Positions 34,524-43,578 of a DNA stretch of 64,000 bases are shown here, one piece after another. Positions within the stretch are counted from its first letter, which is position 1. Each line of letters begins with the position of its first letter. The notes under the pieces were generated by a model. The model saw nothing but the letters and a program-made list of their open reading frames with translations, did no database searches and was not told where the DNA came from. The translations under genes were made by a program, and so were the position numbers. Origin of the DNA: Caballeronia sp. Lep1P3 (GTDB taxonomy: Bacteria; Pseudomonadota; Gammaproteobacteria; Burkholderiales; Burkholderiaceae); NCBI RefSeq assembly GCF_022879595.1, contig NZ_CP084265.1, forward strand, positions 1,674,001-1,738,000, given 5' to 3'.

Positions 34524-36095
34524 TTATTTGCTCAGGGAATCGAGTTCGGCTGCGCTCGCGCGCCGGCCTTCGAAGAGGCCCGCCATGAAGAGGCCGATTT
34601 CCTCGGCATTGGTCTCGCCCGTCGCGCGCACCGGCGAGAGCTTGCCGCGCGCGAGCACGGCGAGCCGGTCGCAGATATCGAAAAGCTCTTCGAGTTCTTC
34701 GGAGATGACGAGAATCCCCACGCCGCGCGAGGCGAGATCGAGCAACTGCTGACGGATGAAACCGGCCGCGCCGACATCGACGCCCCAGGTCGGCTGCGCG
34801 ACGACGAGCGCCTTCGGCGCCTGCAATATCTCGCGTCCGACGATGAACTTCTGCAAGTTGCCGCCCGAGAGACTTTGCGCGAGCGCGCCGCTGCCGCCGC
34901 AGCGCACGTCGAACGCTTCGATGCAGCGCTCGGCGAAGCCGCGCACCGCGCCCGAGCGAATCCAGCCGCCGCGCACCATGTTTTGCCGATGCGCGGTGAG
35001 CAAGCCGTTTTCCGCGAGCGACATGGCCGGGACCGCGCCGCGCCCGAGCCGTTCTTCTGGCACGAACGCGAAGCCGAGCCGCCGCCGCGCGCCCGCCGTC
35101 AGCCGCGCGGCCGGCGTGCCGCAGATGGAAACGGCATCCGGCGCGACGCGGCGATCGCGGATTTCGCCCGACAGCGCGGCGAGCAGTTCCGCCTGTCCGT
35201 TGCCCGACACGCCCGCAATGCCGAAAATCTCGCCCGCGCGCACGTCGAAGGACACGTTGTCGAGCGACGTGCCGAACGGGTCGGGGCTTGCCACCGAGAG
35301 GTTTTTCACCGCGAGCCGCACGTCGCCGGGCGTGTGGGCGCGGCGCGTGTAGTCGGGCAGCGAATGGCCGACCATCAACTGCGCGAGCGACGCGTGCGTT
35401 TCCTTGCGCGGATCGACGTTGCCGGTCACGCGGCCGCCGCGCATCACGGTGGCGTTTTCGCAGAGCGCCTGGATTTCGTCGAGCTTGTGGCTGATGTAGA
35501 GAATGCTGCAGCCTTCCGCCGCCAGCCGGCGCAGCACCGTGAAGAGCTTCTGCACCGCTTGCGGCGTGAGCACGGAAGTCGGCTCGTCCATGATGAGCAG
35601 CCGCGGATTCTGCAGGAGGCACCGCACGATTTCCACGCGCTGCCGCTCGCCCACCGTGAGGCTGTGAACGTGCCGCTGCGGATCGACGTCGAGCCCGTAA
35701 TCCTTCGACACTTCGCGAATGCGCTTGCCGAGCGCTCGCATGTCGAACTTGTCGTCGAGCGCGAGCGCGATGTTCTCGGCCACCGTCAGCGTCTCGAACA
35801 ACGAAAAGTGCTGGAACACCATGCCGATGCCGAGCTTGCGCGCCGCGGCCGGGCTGCCGATCTCGACGGCCTCGCCCTGCCAGCGGATCTCGCCTTCGTC
35901 GGGACGCACCGCGCCGTAGATGATCTTCATCAGCGTGGACTTGCCCGCGCCGTTTTCACCGAGAACCGCATGGATCTCGCCCGGCATGACGACGAGGTTC
36001 ACGCCGTCGTTGGCCTTGACGGACGGATACTGCTTGCTGATGCCGGACAACGCCAGGCGCGGTGGCGTCGTCGACGTGGAAATGGCGTCGCCCAT
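34524..36095 (-). CDS. ABC transporter ATP-binding protein with two ABC domains (YufO/NupA-like)
   Basis: 523 residues from MGDAISTS (ribosome site AAGAG). The first domain has Walker A GENGAGKSTLMK (near 50), signature LTVGERQRVEI and Walker B LLIMDEP. The second domain has a degenerate Walker A (GVSGNGQAELLAALSGE) but intact LSGGNLQK, as in sugar- and nucleoside-type two-domain ATPases. First gene of the four-gene importer operon; divergent from a LysR gene that may regulate it. Confidence 0.92.
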   Translation of the reverse strand: MGDAISTSTTPPRLALSGISKQYPSVKANDGVNLVVMPGEIHAVLGENGAGKSTLMKIIYGAVRPDEGEIRWQGEAVEIGSPAAARKLGIGMVFQHFSLFETLTVAENIALALDDKFDMRALGKRIREVSKDYGLDVDPQRHVHSLTVGERQRVEIVRCLLQNPRLLIMDEPTSVLTPQAVQKLFTVLRRLAAEGCSILYISHKLDEIQALCENATVMRGGRVTGNVDPRKETHASLAQLMVGHSLPDYTRRAHTPGDVRLAVKNLSVASPDPFGTSLDNVSFDVRAGEIFGIAGVSGNGQAELLAALSGEIRDRRVAPDAVSICGTPAARLTAGARRRLGFAFVPEERLGRGAVPAMSLAENGLLTAHRQNMVRGGWIRSGAVRGFAERCIEAFDVRCGGSGALAQSLSGGNLQKFIVGREILQAPKALVVAQPTWGVDVGAAGFIRQQLLDLASRGVGILVISEELEELFDICDRLAVLARGKLSPVRATGETNAEEIGLFMAGLFEGRRASAAELDSLSK

Positions 36096-36379
36096 TGAGC
36101 TCTTAGGATGCGCCCGGCCACCGAGCAGGCCGGACTGGAAAAAAGTACCGCGAGCGTGAGCGCTCTGTGCGCCCACCGTCCGGTTACGCGCACGAACTCA
36201 TATCGCGGGCAGAATTTACAGAATTCGAGCCACTAAGTCGATATCTCCAAAATAGCGCGCATATCCCCGCGCAACGAGCACTTGCGGGTTAGCCACACCT
36301 TGACTCCATTTCGCGACCATATTAAAAACGATATGTCGCGTCCCTGCGTCGATCAGCCAGAACATATAGTGGAGATAAC

Positions 36380-37312
36380 ATGAGTCAGCAACGCGAGGCG
36401 ATCGATACGTACCTGCTACGCGTCCTGCATACCTTGCTGATGGAGCGCAGCGTCACGCGCGCGGCCGTCAAGCTCAATCAGTCGCAACCCGCCATCAGCG
36501 CCGCGCTGCGCCGTCTGCGCGACATCACCGGCGACCCGCTTCTCGTGCGCGGCAAGTCCGGCATGGTGCCGACCGAATACGGCCTGCGCCTGCTCGAACC
36601 GACGCAGAACGCGCTGCGCGAAATCGAGCGCATCAAGGTTCAGCAGCACAACTTCGATCCGTCGACGTCCGTGCGGTGTTATCGCATCGGCTGTCCGGAT
36701 TATCTCAACGTGCTGTTCGTGCCGACGGTCGTCGAGCGCTTTCGTCAGGCCGCGCCGGACGCGACGCTCGAATTTCATTCGCTCGGCCCCGCGTTCGACT
36801 ACGAACTCGCGCTCGAGGACGGCAAGCTCGATATCGTCGTCGGGAACTGGCCCGAGCCGCCCGAGCAATTGCACCTGTCGAACCTTTTCGTCGACAAGAT
36901 CGTGTGTCTCGTGAGCAACACGCATCCGTTCGCCAAACGCGGCGGCCTCACGCTCGACCAGTATCTCAACGCGCCGCATCTCGCGCCGACGCCCTATTCC
37001 GTCGGCCAGCGCGGCGCCATCGACGTGCATCTCGCGCGCGAGCGCCTGAAGCGGCATGTGGTCGTGACGCTGCCGTACTTCAATCTCGCGCCTTACGTGC
37101 TCATCAAGTCGGACCTCGTCTTCACGACCACGCGCCTCTTCGCCGATCATTACGCGAAGTTCCTGCCGCTCGCCGTCGTGCCCGCGCCGCTCGACTTCCC
37201 GCCGATGCAGTATTACCAGCTCTGGCACGAGCGCTGCCACTATTCCGACGAAGTCCGCTGGCTGCGCGGACTCGTCGCCGAAGCGACGCGCTCGCTCATC
37301 GATCAGCCCTGA
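36380..37312 (+). CDS. LysR-family transcriptional regulator
   Basis: 310 residues, ATG 36380 after GGAG. Helix-turn-helix at residues 19-65 (LLMERSVTRAAVKLNQSQPAISAALRRLRD), followed by the PBP2-type effector domain (FDPSTSVRCYRIGCPDYLNVLFVPTV). Sits between the purine/nucleoside importer (divergent) and the convergent 8-oxoguanine-deaminase-like gene, so it probably controls one or both. The 284-base spacer contains several CGATAT/ATATCG elements, possible binding sites. Confidence 0.9.
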   Translation: MSQQREAIDTYLLRVLHTLLMERSVTRAAVKLNQSQPAISAALRRLRDITGDPLLVRGKSGMVPTEYGLRLLEPTQNALREIERIKVQQHNFDPSTSVRCYRIGCPDYLNVLFVPTVVERFRQAAPDATLEFHSLGPAFDYELALEDGKLDIVVGNWPEPPEQLHLSNLFVDKIVCLVSNTHPFAKRGGLTLDQYLNAPHLAPTPYSVGQRGAIDVHLARERLKRHVVVTLPYFNLAPYVLIKSDLVFTTTRLFADHYAKFLPLAVVPAPLDFPPMQYYQLWHERCHYSDEVRWLRGLVAEATRSLIDQP

Positions 37313-37336
37313 GCCTGCCGCGCGCGCTGCATTTCG

Positions 37337-38707
37337 TTAATGCGCGCGGTTAGCCAGATCGCGGGCGAGCGCATTGTGCCGCCCGATCACCGCGCGCAAA
37401 TCCACCGTCGTCAGCCGCCCTTCCTTCACCACGACCTTTCCATCGATGACGCTCGTCGCCACCTGCGACGGCGCGCAGAACACGAGCGCCGCGACCGGAT
37501 CGTGCAGCGCGCCGGCAAACGCGGGCTGAGACAGATCGAACGAGACGAAATCCGCCGCCATGCCCGGCGCGAGCGCGCCGATGTCATCGCGATTGAGCAC
37601 GCGCGCGCCGCCTAGCGTCGCGATTTCGAGCGCTTCGCGCGCCGTCATCGCGTCGGGGCCGAAGCCCACGCGCTGAAGCAACAGCGCCTGCCGAACTTCG
37701 GCGACCATCTGCGCGCCATCGTTCGACGCGGAGCCGTCCACACCGAGGCCGACCGGCACGCCCGCATCGCGCATCGCACGGATCGGCGCGATGCCGGACG
37801 CGAGCCGCATGTTCGAGCACGGACAATGCGCGACGCCGGTTCCCGTGCGCGCGAAAAGCTCGATGCCGGGCTTGTCCAGCTGCACGCAGTGCGCGTGCCA
37901 CACGTCGCGGCCGACCCAGCCGAGGTCCTGCGCATATTCCGCGGGCGTCATGCCGAATTTCTCGCGGCTATACGCGACGTCGTTCACGTTCTCGGCCAGA
38001 TGCGTGTGCAGCGACACGCCGTACTCGCGTGCGAGCGCGGCGGCATCGCGCATCAACTCGCGGCTCACCGAGAACGGCGAGCACGGCGCGACCACCACGC
38101 GCAGCATCGCGTATCGGCCCTCGTCGTGATACGTCTCGATCAGGCGCTGCGAGTCTTTCAGAATCGCGTCTTCTTTTTCCACGACGGAATCGGGCGGCAA
38201 GCCGCCGTCCTTTTGCCCGACGCTCATGCTGCCGCGCGCCGCGTGAAAGCGCATGCCGATCTCGCGCGCCGCCGCGATGCTGTCGTCGAGACGGCTGCCG
38301 TTTGGGTAGATGTACAGGTGATCACTCGATGTCGTGCAGCCGGAGAGCAGCAGTTCGGCCATCGCGGTCGTCGTCGAGACGGAGATCATTTCGGGCGTCA
38401 GATGCGCCCAGATGCGGTAGAGGTTCGTGAGCCAGCCGAAGAGTTCGGCGTTCTGCGCGGCGGGAATCGCGCGCGTCAGGCTCTGATACATGTGGTGATG
38501 CGTATTGACGAGGCCCGGAATCACGAGATGCCCGCGCATGTCGAGCACGTCGTCGGCGGTTTGCGGCAGTTCGCTCGTCGGCCCGGCCGCGACGATGCGG
38601 TTGCCTTCGATATAAAGCCCGCCATCGGCGATTTCGCGGCGTTGCGCGTCCATCGTGACGAGCATGTGAGCGTTCTTGACGAGCAGGCTGTGCGGTGTCG
38701 GCATCAT
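37337..38707 (-). CDS. 8-oxoguanine deaminase / hydroxyatrazine-type amidohydrolase
   Basis: 456 residues. Metal-dependent amidohydrolase with H70-x-H72 in VNTHHHMYQSLTRAIP, later zinc His in LHTHLAEN and WHAHCVQ, and catalytic Asp in LGVDGSASNDG. The PAAQNAELFGWLTNLYRIW region is found in 8-oxoguanine deaminases and AtzB-like enzymes. Deaminating 8-oxoguanine yields urate, so the gene fits directly before the urate pathway encoded to the right. GGAGAAAGAG precedes two adjacent ATGs (38707 and 38704). Guanine deaminase activity is not excluded. Confidence 0.85.
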   Translation of the reverse strand: MMPTPHSLLVKNAHMLVTMDAQRREIADGGLYIEGNRIVAAGPTSELPQTADDVLDMRGHLVIPGLVNTHHHMYQSLTRAIPAAQNAELFGWLTNLYRIWAHLTPEMISVSTTTAMAELLLSGCTTSSDHLYIYPNGSRLDDSIAAAREIGMRFHAARGSMSVGQKDGGLPPDSVVEKEDAILKDSQRLIETYHDEGRYAMLRVVVAPCSPFSVSRELMRDAAALAREYGVSLHTHLAENVNDVAYSREKFGMTPAEYAQDLGWVGRDVWHAHCVQLDKPGIELFARTGTGVAHCPCSNMRLASGIAPIRAMRDAGVPVGLGVDGSASNDGAQMVAEVRQALLLQRVGFGPDAMTAREALEIATLGGARVLNRDDIGALAPGMAADFVSFDLSQPAFAGALHDPVAALVFCAPSQVATSVIDGKVVVKEGRLTTVDLRAVIGRHNALARDLANRAH

Positions 38708-39161
38708 CGAACTCTTTCTCCAAAAGACGGTTGAAACAGGGAACCAAGGACCGTGAAAGCCCCGGTTACCCAGCGTCGGACGCCGTCTTCGGGACGCGGC
38801 ATGAGTGCGCGCCGTGTCACTGTCCGCAGCCAAAAACACAGCCGCAATCACCGGGCCGTCATGGTCGTATTCAGGCCAGCAATATATTCGCGAATTTTGG
38901 CGCGGGTAGCATCGCACCGGAAGCCGCGACGCCGGACGTTTGCGCGCGGCCCGGCGCTCATGCGCCCGGCATTATCTTTCCTATCGCGCGCGCACAGCGC
39001 ATCTCGAATTTCTACAATGCTGTACACGGCGCGCATCTGAAACGCCGACGGGTATGTAGCCACTGACGTGGAGCCTCGATCCGCCGCCGCCGCACTCGTC
39101 CCCAGTGCGGATTTCGGATCGATGCGCGAGCCGGACATCGCACAACACAAGGAACATGCGA
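38708..39161. other. Divergent control region between the deaminase and uraH-puuD
   Basis: 454 bases without a gene. Contains an AT-rich stretch near 38876-38900 (AGCAATATATTCGCGAATTTT) and, near uraH, TACAAT at 39013-39018 that could be a -10, forming an inverted TACA-N4-TGTA (39013-39024). No clear -35 was found. Presumably binds the LysR or GntR regulator of purine catabolism. Confidence 0.5.
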
Positions 39162-39515
39162 ATGGGCAAGCTCACCACCCACGTCCTCGACACCGCGCAC
39201 GGCCGCCCCGGCGCGAACATCAAAGTCGAGCTGTTCGCGCTCTCCGGCGACACCCGGCGCGCGATCAAGACCACCCTCACCAACGACGATGGCCGCTGCG
39301 ATTCGCCGCTGCTCGAAGGCGCGGAACTCGAAGCCGGCGAGTACGAACTCGTCTTTCATGCGGGCGATTATTTCGCCTCGCTCGGCGTGACGGTGCCCGA
39401 GCCGCGCTTCGTCGATCGCGTGGTGCTGCGCTTCGGCGTCGCGGATGCCGCCGCGCACTATCACGTGCCGCTACTCGTGTCGCCCTGGGCGTACAGCACG
39501 TATCGCGGCAGCTAA
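39162..39515 (+). CDS. uraH: 5-hydroxyisourate hydrolase (transthyretin-like)
   Basis: 117 residues; hydrolyses 5-hydroxyisourate, the product of urate oxidase, to OHCU. Begins MGKLTTHVLDTAHGRPG with the catalytic His7; RCDSPLLEG and the C-terminal YRGS tetrapeptide are diagnostic. ATG 39162 sits at proper distance from AAGGA; an ATG two codons earlier is too close. First gene of a two-gene unit with puuD, 49 bases apart. Confidence 0.95.
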   Translation: MGKLTTHVLDTAHGRPGANIKVELFALSGDTRRAIKTTLTNDDGRCDSPLLEGAELEAGEYELVFHAGDYFASLGVTVPEPRFVDRVVLRFGVADAAAHYHVPLLVSPWAYSTYRGS

Positions 39516-39564
39516 AAGACACTCGCAAGAGCGCGCATATAACGAATCGGTAGTGGAGGAGTAC

Positions 39565-40758
39565 ATGGAAGGCTTTATCACCGACTGGCTCAACCTCGCG
39601 TTGCGCTGTCTGCACGTCATCGTCGCAATCGCGTGGATCGGCGAATCGTTCTACTTCGTCGCGCTCGACAACAGCCTGAAACCGCCGCAGGACCCGAACG
39701 CGCGGCGGCGCGGCGTCTTCGGCGACTTCTGGCACGTCCACGGCGGCGGTTTCTATCACATGCAGAAGTATTCCGTCGCGCCGCAGGACATGCCGGAGAG
39801 CCTGCACTGGTCGTTCTGGCCGTCCTACACCACGTGGATGTCCGGCTTCGGCCTCTTCTTCGTGCTGTATCTGCTCTCGCCGAGCACGTATCTCATCGAC
39901 AAGAACGTGCTCGACATGGGGCCCGTGGTTGCGGTCGCCGCCGCGCTCGGCTTTCTGATGGCCGGCTGGATCGTGTATGACTCGCTGTGCCGTCTGCTCG
40001 GCAACAACGACCGTCTGCTCGGCATTTGCGTCGGCGTGTACGTGCTGATCGCGGCGTTCGTCGCGTGTCACGTGTTCTCGGGCCGCGCCGCGTATCTGAT
40101 CACGGGCGCGATGATCGCGACGATCATGTCGGCGAATGTGTTCTTCGTCATCATCCCGGGCCAGCGCAAGATGGTCGCCGCGATGCTCGAGGGCGAAACG
40201 CCGAACGCGATCTACGGCAAGCGCGGCAAGCAGCGCTCGGTGCACAACACGTATTTCACGCTGCCGGTCGTCTTCGCGATGCTGTCGAACCACTACGCGA
40301 TGACCTACACGCACAAGTTCAACTGGGTGATTCTCGTGCTCATCATGCTGGCGGGCGCGCTGATCCGTCAGTTCTTCGTGATGCGGCATCGCGGACAAGT
40401 GCTGTGGTACATGCCGCTCGCCGGTCTCGTGCTCGTGCTGGGCGCGTTCGCCTGGACGATGCCCGCGCCGACCGTGCCGGTGGCGCAAGCCGCGGGCGCT
40501 CCGTCGATCAAGGTCGCCGATATCCAGCCGATCATCCAGCAGCGCTGCGCGGTGTGCCATTCCGCGCATCCGACGATGATGGGCAGCGCGCCCGCCGGCG
40601 TCGTGCTCGACACGCCCGCCGAGATCAAGCAGAACGCGCAGCGCGTGCATCAGCAGGCCGTCACGCTGAAGGCGATGCCGCTTGGCAATGTCACCCAGAT
40701 GACGGACGCGGAGCGTCAGAAGATCGCCGCGTGGTTCGATTCGGGCGCGGTGCAGTAA
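39565..40758 (+). CDS. puuD: Membrane-bound urate oxidase PuuD with C-terminal cytochrome c
   Basis: 397 residues with about eight membrane segments (GWIVYDSL, VFFVIIPGQ and others) and a C-terminal cytochrome c domain with heme site C328-A-V-C-H332. FITDWLNLALRCLHVIVAIAWIGESFYF is the family start. Oxidises urate to 5-hydroxyisourate and passes electrons to the respiratory chain rather than to oxygen directly. Strong ribosome site GGAGGAGTAC. Confidence 0.95.
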   Translation: MEGFITDWLNLALRCLHVIVAIAWIGESFYFVALDNSLKPPQDPNARRRGVFGDFWHVHGGGFYHMQKYSVAPQDMPESLHWSFWPSYTTWMSGFGLFFVLYLLSPSTYLIDKNVLDMGPVVAVAAALGFLMAGWIVYDSLCRLLGNNDRLLGICVGVYVLIAAFVACHVFSGRAAYLITGAMIATIMSANVFFVIIPGQRKMVAAMLEGETPNAIYGKRGKQRSVHNTYFTLPVVFAMLSNHYAMTYTHKFNWVILVLIMLAGALIRQFFVMRHRGQVLWYMPLAGLVLVLGAFAWTMPAPTVPVAQAAGAPSIKVADIQPIIQQRCAVCHSAHPTMMGSAPAGVVLDTPAEIKQNAQRVHQQAVTLKAMPLGNVTQMTDAERQKIAAWFDSGAVQ

Positions 40759-40776
40759 AGTCTCGCGCTCCAAAGA

Positions 40777-40813
40777 AAATGGCCCGACCGGTTTGCGCCG
40801 GCCGGGCCATTTC
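40777..40813. terminator. Bidirectional terminator between puuD and ltaE
   Basis: Long stem AAATGGCCCG-ACCGG / GCCGG-CGGGCCATTT with a five-base loop, overlapping the ltaE stop region. Serves both convergent genes. Confidence 0.8.
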
Positions 40814-41833
40814 TCATTGCGCGGCGAAGTACGCTTTCACCGCGCCGACGACCGTGTCGATATCCGCGCGCGACACATCGCGATGCGTGACGAAGCGCGA
40901 TGCATAGAGCATCTGCGTGAGAATGCCCCGGTCCTTCAGCCACGTTTCGAGCGGCGCGCAGTGCGCTTTCGCGATCTGCGCGAACACCATGTTGGTGGCG
41001 TGCGACTGAATCACGATGCCGTCGATGCCCGCGAGCCCCGCCGCCAGCCGCGCCGCATTGTCGTGATCCTGCGCGAGTCCGTCGACGTGATGATCGAGCG
41101 CGTAAAGACACGCCGCCGCGAGCACGCCCGCCTGCCGCATGCCGCCGCCCAGCACCTTGCGCCAGCGATGCGCGACATCGACGAGCGCCTTGCTGCCGAC
41201 CAGCACCGAGCCGACGGGCGCGCCCAGCCCCTTCGAGCAGCAGATGGAAACGGTATCGAACGGCGCGCACAGTTCGCTCGCCGGCCGGTCGGACGCCACG
41301 ACCGCGTTGAAGAGGCGCGCGCCGTCCAGATGCGTCGAGAGGCCGTGACCGCGCGCGAGCTGCGTCGCTTCCTTCACATACGACGCCGGCAGCACCTTGC
41401 CGCCGATGGTGTTCTCCAGCGCAAGCAGTTTCGTGCGCGCGAAGTGATCGTCGATGGGCTTGATGGCCGCCGCGATCTTCTCGAGCGGCAAGCTGCCGTC
41501 CGGCGCATTCTCGACCGGCTGCGGCTGGATGCTGCCGAGCACCGCCGCGCCGCCGCCTTCGTATTTGTACGTGTGCGCCGCCTGCCCGACGATGTACTCG
41601 TCGCCGCGCGCGCAATGCGCCATCAGCGCGGCGAGGTTGCTTTGCGTGCCGCTCGGAAAGAAAAGGCCCGCTTCCTTGCCGGTGCGCTCGGCAAGCGTCG
41701 CCTGGAGTTTCAGCACGGTCGGATCGTCGCCCCAGACGTCGTCGCCGACTTGGGCTGCGGACATGGCGGCGAGCATCGCCTGGCTCGGGCGGGTGACGGT
41801 ATCGCTGCGTAGATCGATCATGCGTTCGGGCAT
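40814..41833 (-). CDS. ltaE: Low-specificity L-threonine aldolase
   Basis: 339-residue PLP enzyme cleaving L-threonine and allo-threonine to glycine and acetaldehyde. MIDLRSDTVTRPSQAMLAAM is the family N-terminus, LENTIGGKVLP and HLDGARLFNA bind PLP, and Lys201 in CCSKGLGAP is the Schiff-base lysine. It sits inside the purine block but has no obvious step in urate breakdown; it may handle glycine and glyoxylate flux. Confidence 0.94.
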   Translation of the reverse strand: MPERMIDLRSDTVTRPSQAMLAAMSAAQVGDDVWGDDPTVLKLQATLAERTGKEAGLFFPSGTQSNLAALMAHCARGDEYIVGQAAHTYKYEGGGAAVLGSIQPQPVENAPDGSLPLEKIAAAIKPIDDHFARTKLLALENTIGGKVLPASYVKEATQLARGHGLSTHLDGARLFNAVVASDRPASELCAPFDTVSICCSKGLGAPVGSVLVGSKALVDVAHRWRKVLGGGMRQAGVLAAACLYALDHHVDGLAQDHDNAARLAAGLAGIDGIVIQSHATNMVFAQIAKAHCAPLETWLKDRGILTQMLYASRFVTHRDVSRADIDTVVGAVKAYFAAQ

Positions 41834-41974
41834 CGTGGGTCGCTCGTCGGGGGGAAATTGCTTATGGTAGCGCGCAATTGAAAAGACCGGCCAAATTCAA
41901 ATTTTGTCGCGTTCGAATCCGAATTCGTTCGTTATCCTACGATTCGTGATTCTGTCTCTGTTGGAGAGAAAGAC

Positions 41975-43105
41975 GTGTATCCAGATTGGGGATTCTCCTA
42001 TAGCGCGCTTTACGTGCCAATCGGCCGCAATACCTGGCAATGCGCTTTGATGGTGCCAAGTGAGATTCAAAGTGCCTTGCAACGCCGCTCGCGGAACCAA
42101 TTCGAGAAAAAGGTGCGGCTCGTCCGCAACTATCGCTACTCAGCTCAATCTCAGCCTTTCAAGACACCCTCTCGATACCGGTCCTCATCTTGGGGCTACT
42201 CGACTCTTGATGAAGATGATGGAAGCGAACTGTGGATGACGAACCGGCTGAAACTCGACCGTGACGACTTCATACAGTGGTTTGATGTAAGAATCGACGA
42301 ACGAGAGAGCCGCGGGTCCTATGAATCAGACCACTACATGCGTTTCCTACGAGATCGTCTAAGACTCTCGAGATGGAATATGCCGGTCGATGGCGCAGGT
42401 ATCGCGCGCATTCTGAAAGATGCCGTTCGCGATGGCCGGCTGATCGCGGTGATGAATCGTAATTACTCGGGGAACAGAAAGGTATGTCGACACTACGCGC
42501 CCCAACGCTGGCCGGCATTTGGAGGCGGTCTACGCAGCGCCAAGTCGATTAAATCCATCTCTTGGGCCGAGTTCTCCGCACTTCGCGAAGCCCATGGCGA
42601 ATTAGGCGCGTCCCTTATCAGCGTATCGGACCTTTCATCGAAGGCTGCGGGGCTGGAGGCTGCCGCGTCCGCGTCTGATCGTTTCGGTGCCACGGTAGGC
42701 CGCATCCGTTCGGCGGGAACGGACTGGCTGGGCACAGCACTAGAAGTGGCTAGCACGGTAGCCGAAGAAATGCCCGGCACGACCGATGTTGAAAGCGGAA
42801 ATCCGTTGCTGAAGAGTCTTTCGGATGGTGATACACCGCTATCGGATGCGAATTCGTTCGACTATGTGCCTGATGGACTCAGCGACGATGTGCTCGAGGT
42901 CGCCGCGCGCGGAGTCAAGATGACTGGCAATGAACCGGGCGGATTTCGACTCAATCCGAACGGACTCGATACCGACTATTTCGACGGTAACGGCAATCTA
43001 TCCGCTCAGTACCATGAGAGTCATGGTGCTGAGCATGGGCACAATTTCGATAACGGCAAGCGAGACGACACCCACTTGCCGATGTCTCCAATCCGCTGGA
43101 ATTGA
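41975..43105 (+). CDS. Orphan polymorphic-toxin-like protein (376 aa)
   Basis: GTG start at 41975 with TTGGAGAGAAAGAC in front. No signal peptide or membrane segment. Residues 1-180 are Arg/Tyr-rich; 181-300 contain helices and an Asp/Ser-rich linker. The last ~75 residues are His/Asp/Asn-rich: DTDYFDGNGNLSAQYH then H350-G, H354-G-H356-N and T366-HLPMSP. This is the style of C-terminal nuclease-like toxin domains of Rhs/T6SS/polymorphic toxin systems, but I cannot assign a known one. Hand counts of three 60-base lines in the pair give ~52-53% GC against ~67% for a line in ltaE. An Imm50-like gene follows. Function as a toxin is inferred. Confidence 0.7.
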   Translation: MYPDWGFSYSALYVPIGRNTWQCALMVPSEIQSALQRRSRNQFEKKVRLVRNYRYSAQSQPFKTPSRYRSSSWGYSTLDEDDGSELWMTNRLKLDRDDFIQWFDVRIDERESRGSYESDHYMRFLRDRLRLSRWNMPVDGAGIARILKDAVRDGRLIAVMNRNYSGNRKVCRHYAPQRWPAFGGGLRSAKSIKSISWAEFSALREAHGELGASLISVSDLSSKAAGLEAAASASDRFGATVGRIRSAGTDWLGTALEVASTVAEEMPGTTDVESGNPLLKSLSDGDTPLSDANSFDYVPDGLSDDVLEVAARGVKMTGNEPGGFRLNPNGLDTDYFDGNGNLSAQYHESHGAEHGHNFDNGKRDDTHLPMSPIRWN

Positions 43106-43110
43106 TTACG

Positions 43111-43578
43111 ATGAACGACGACGAAAATACATTCGGTTGGGAACTGGCAAAGTACGGAGATCTGCTGCGCAAGGTGCTAGGTTCATACCCGTCATTTCAC
43201 GATTCAGCCGTCAGAGCACTTACCATACAACGCGCACGACTGTCATACAGGGATGAGAACGGCGAGGCGTTACTGCCGGGGCAGTCACGCGATCTGGTTG
43301 ATGTCAGCCTTGAAATCTTGCACAACCGTTACGGGCCGCGTCCTGAAACCGGTCAACCGGACTACATTGTGAAGTTGCAATTACGCACGGTGCGGTCTGG
43401 CGAGATCGACTTGAACGCAATGCTAGAGGAAGCGTGGATCCGGGACATCACCTTGACGAAGGCAGAAAACGGATTGGTGAAGTTCGACTTGAACCCCAAC
43501 ATCGGCCTCGATCTCGTGTTGCTTTGTGAGGAAGTAATCGTTCAGTCGATCGAGCCCTACGAGCGACATCAGTTATAA
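43111..43578 (+). CDS. Imm50-like immunity protein (155 aa)
   Basis: Starts five bases after the toxin stop (MNDDENTFGWELAKYG). SYPSFHDSAVRALTIQRARLSY matches the W/Y-PSFHD motif of the Imm50 immunity family, followed by alternating strands (LVDVSLEIL, YIVKLQLRTV) and an acidic C-terminus. Such proteins neutralise the cognate toxin in the producing cell. The low GC content matches the upstream gene, so both were probably acquired together. Confidence 0.72.
   Translation: MNDDENTFGWELAKYGDLLRKVLGSYPSFHDSAVRALTIQRARLSYRDENGEALLPGQSRDLVDVSLEILHNRYGPRPETGQPDYIVKLQLRTVRSGEIDLNAMLEEAWIRDITLTKAENGLVKFDLNPNIGLDLVLLCEEVIVQSIEPYERHQL

Noticed and set aside
37319..37349. CCGCGCGC / GCGCGCGG hairpin between the LysR and amidohydrolase genes as a terminator
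   Set aside because: No T-run on either strand and part of it is the end of the amidohydrolase coding sequence.
42930..43256. Open frame in another phase across the toxin-immunity junction
   Set aside because: Overlaps both better-supported genes; no start signal or recognisable content.
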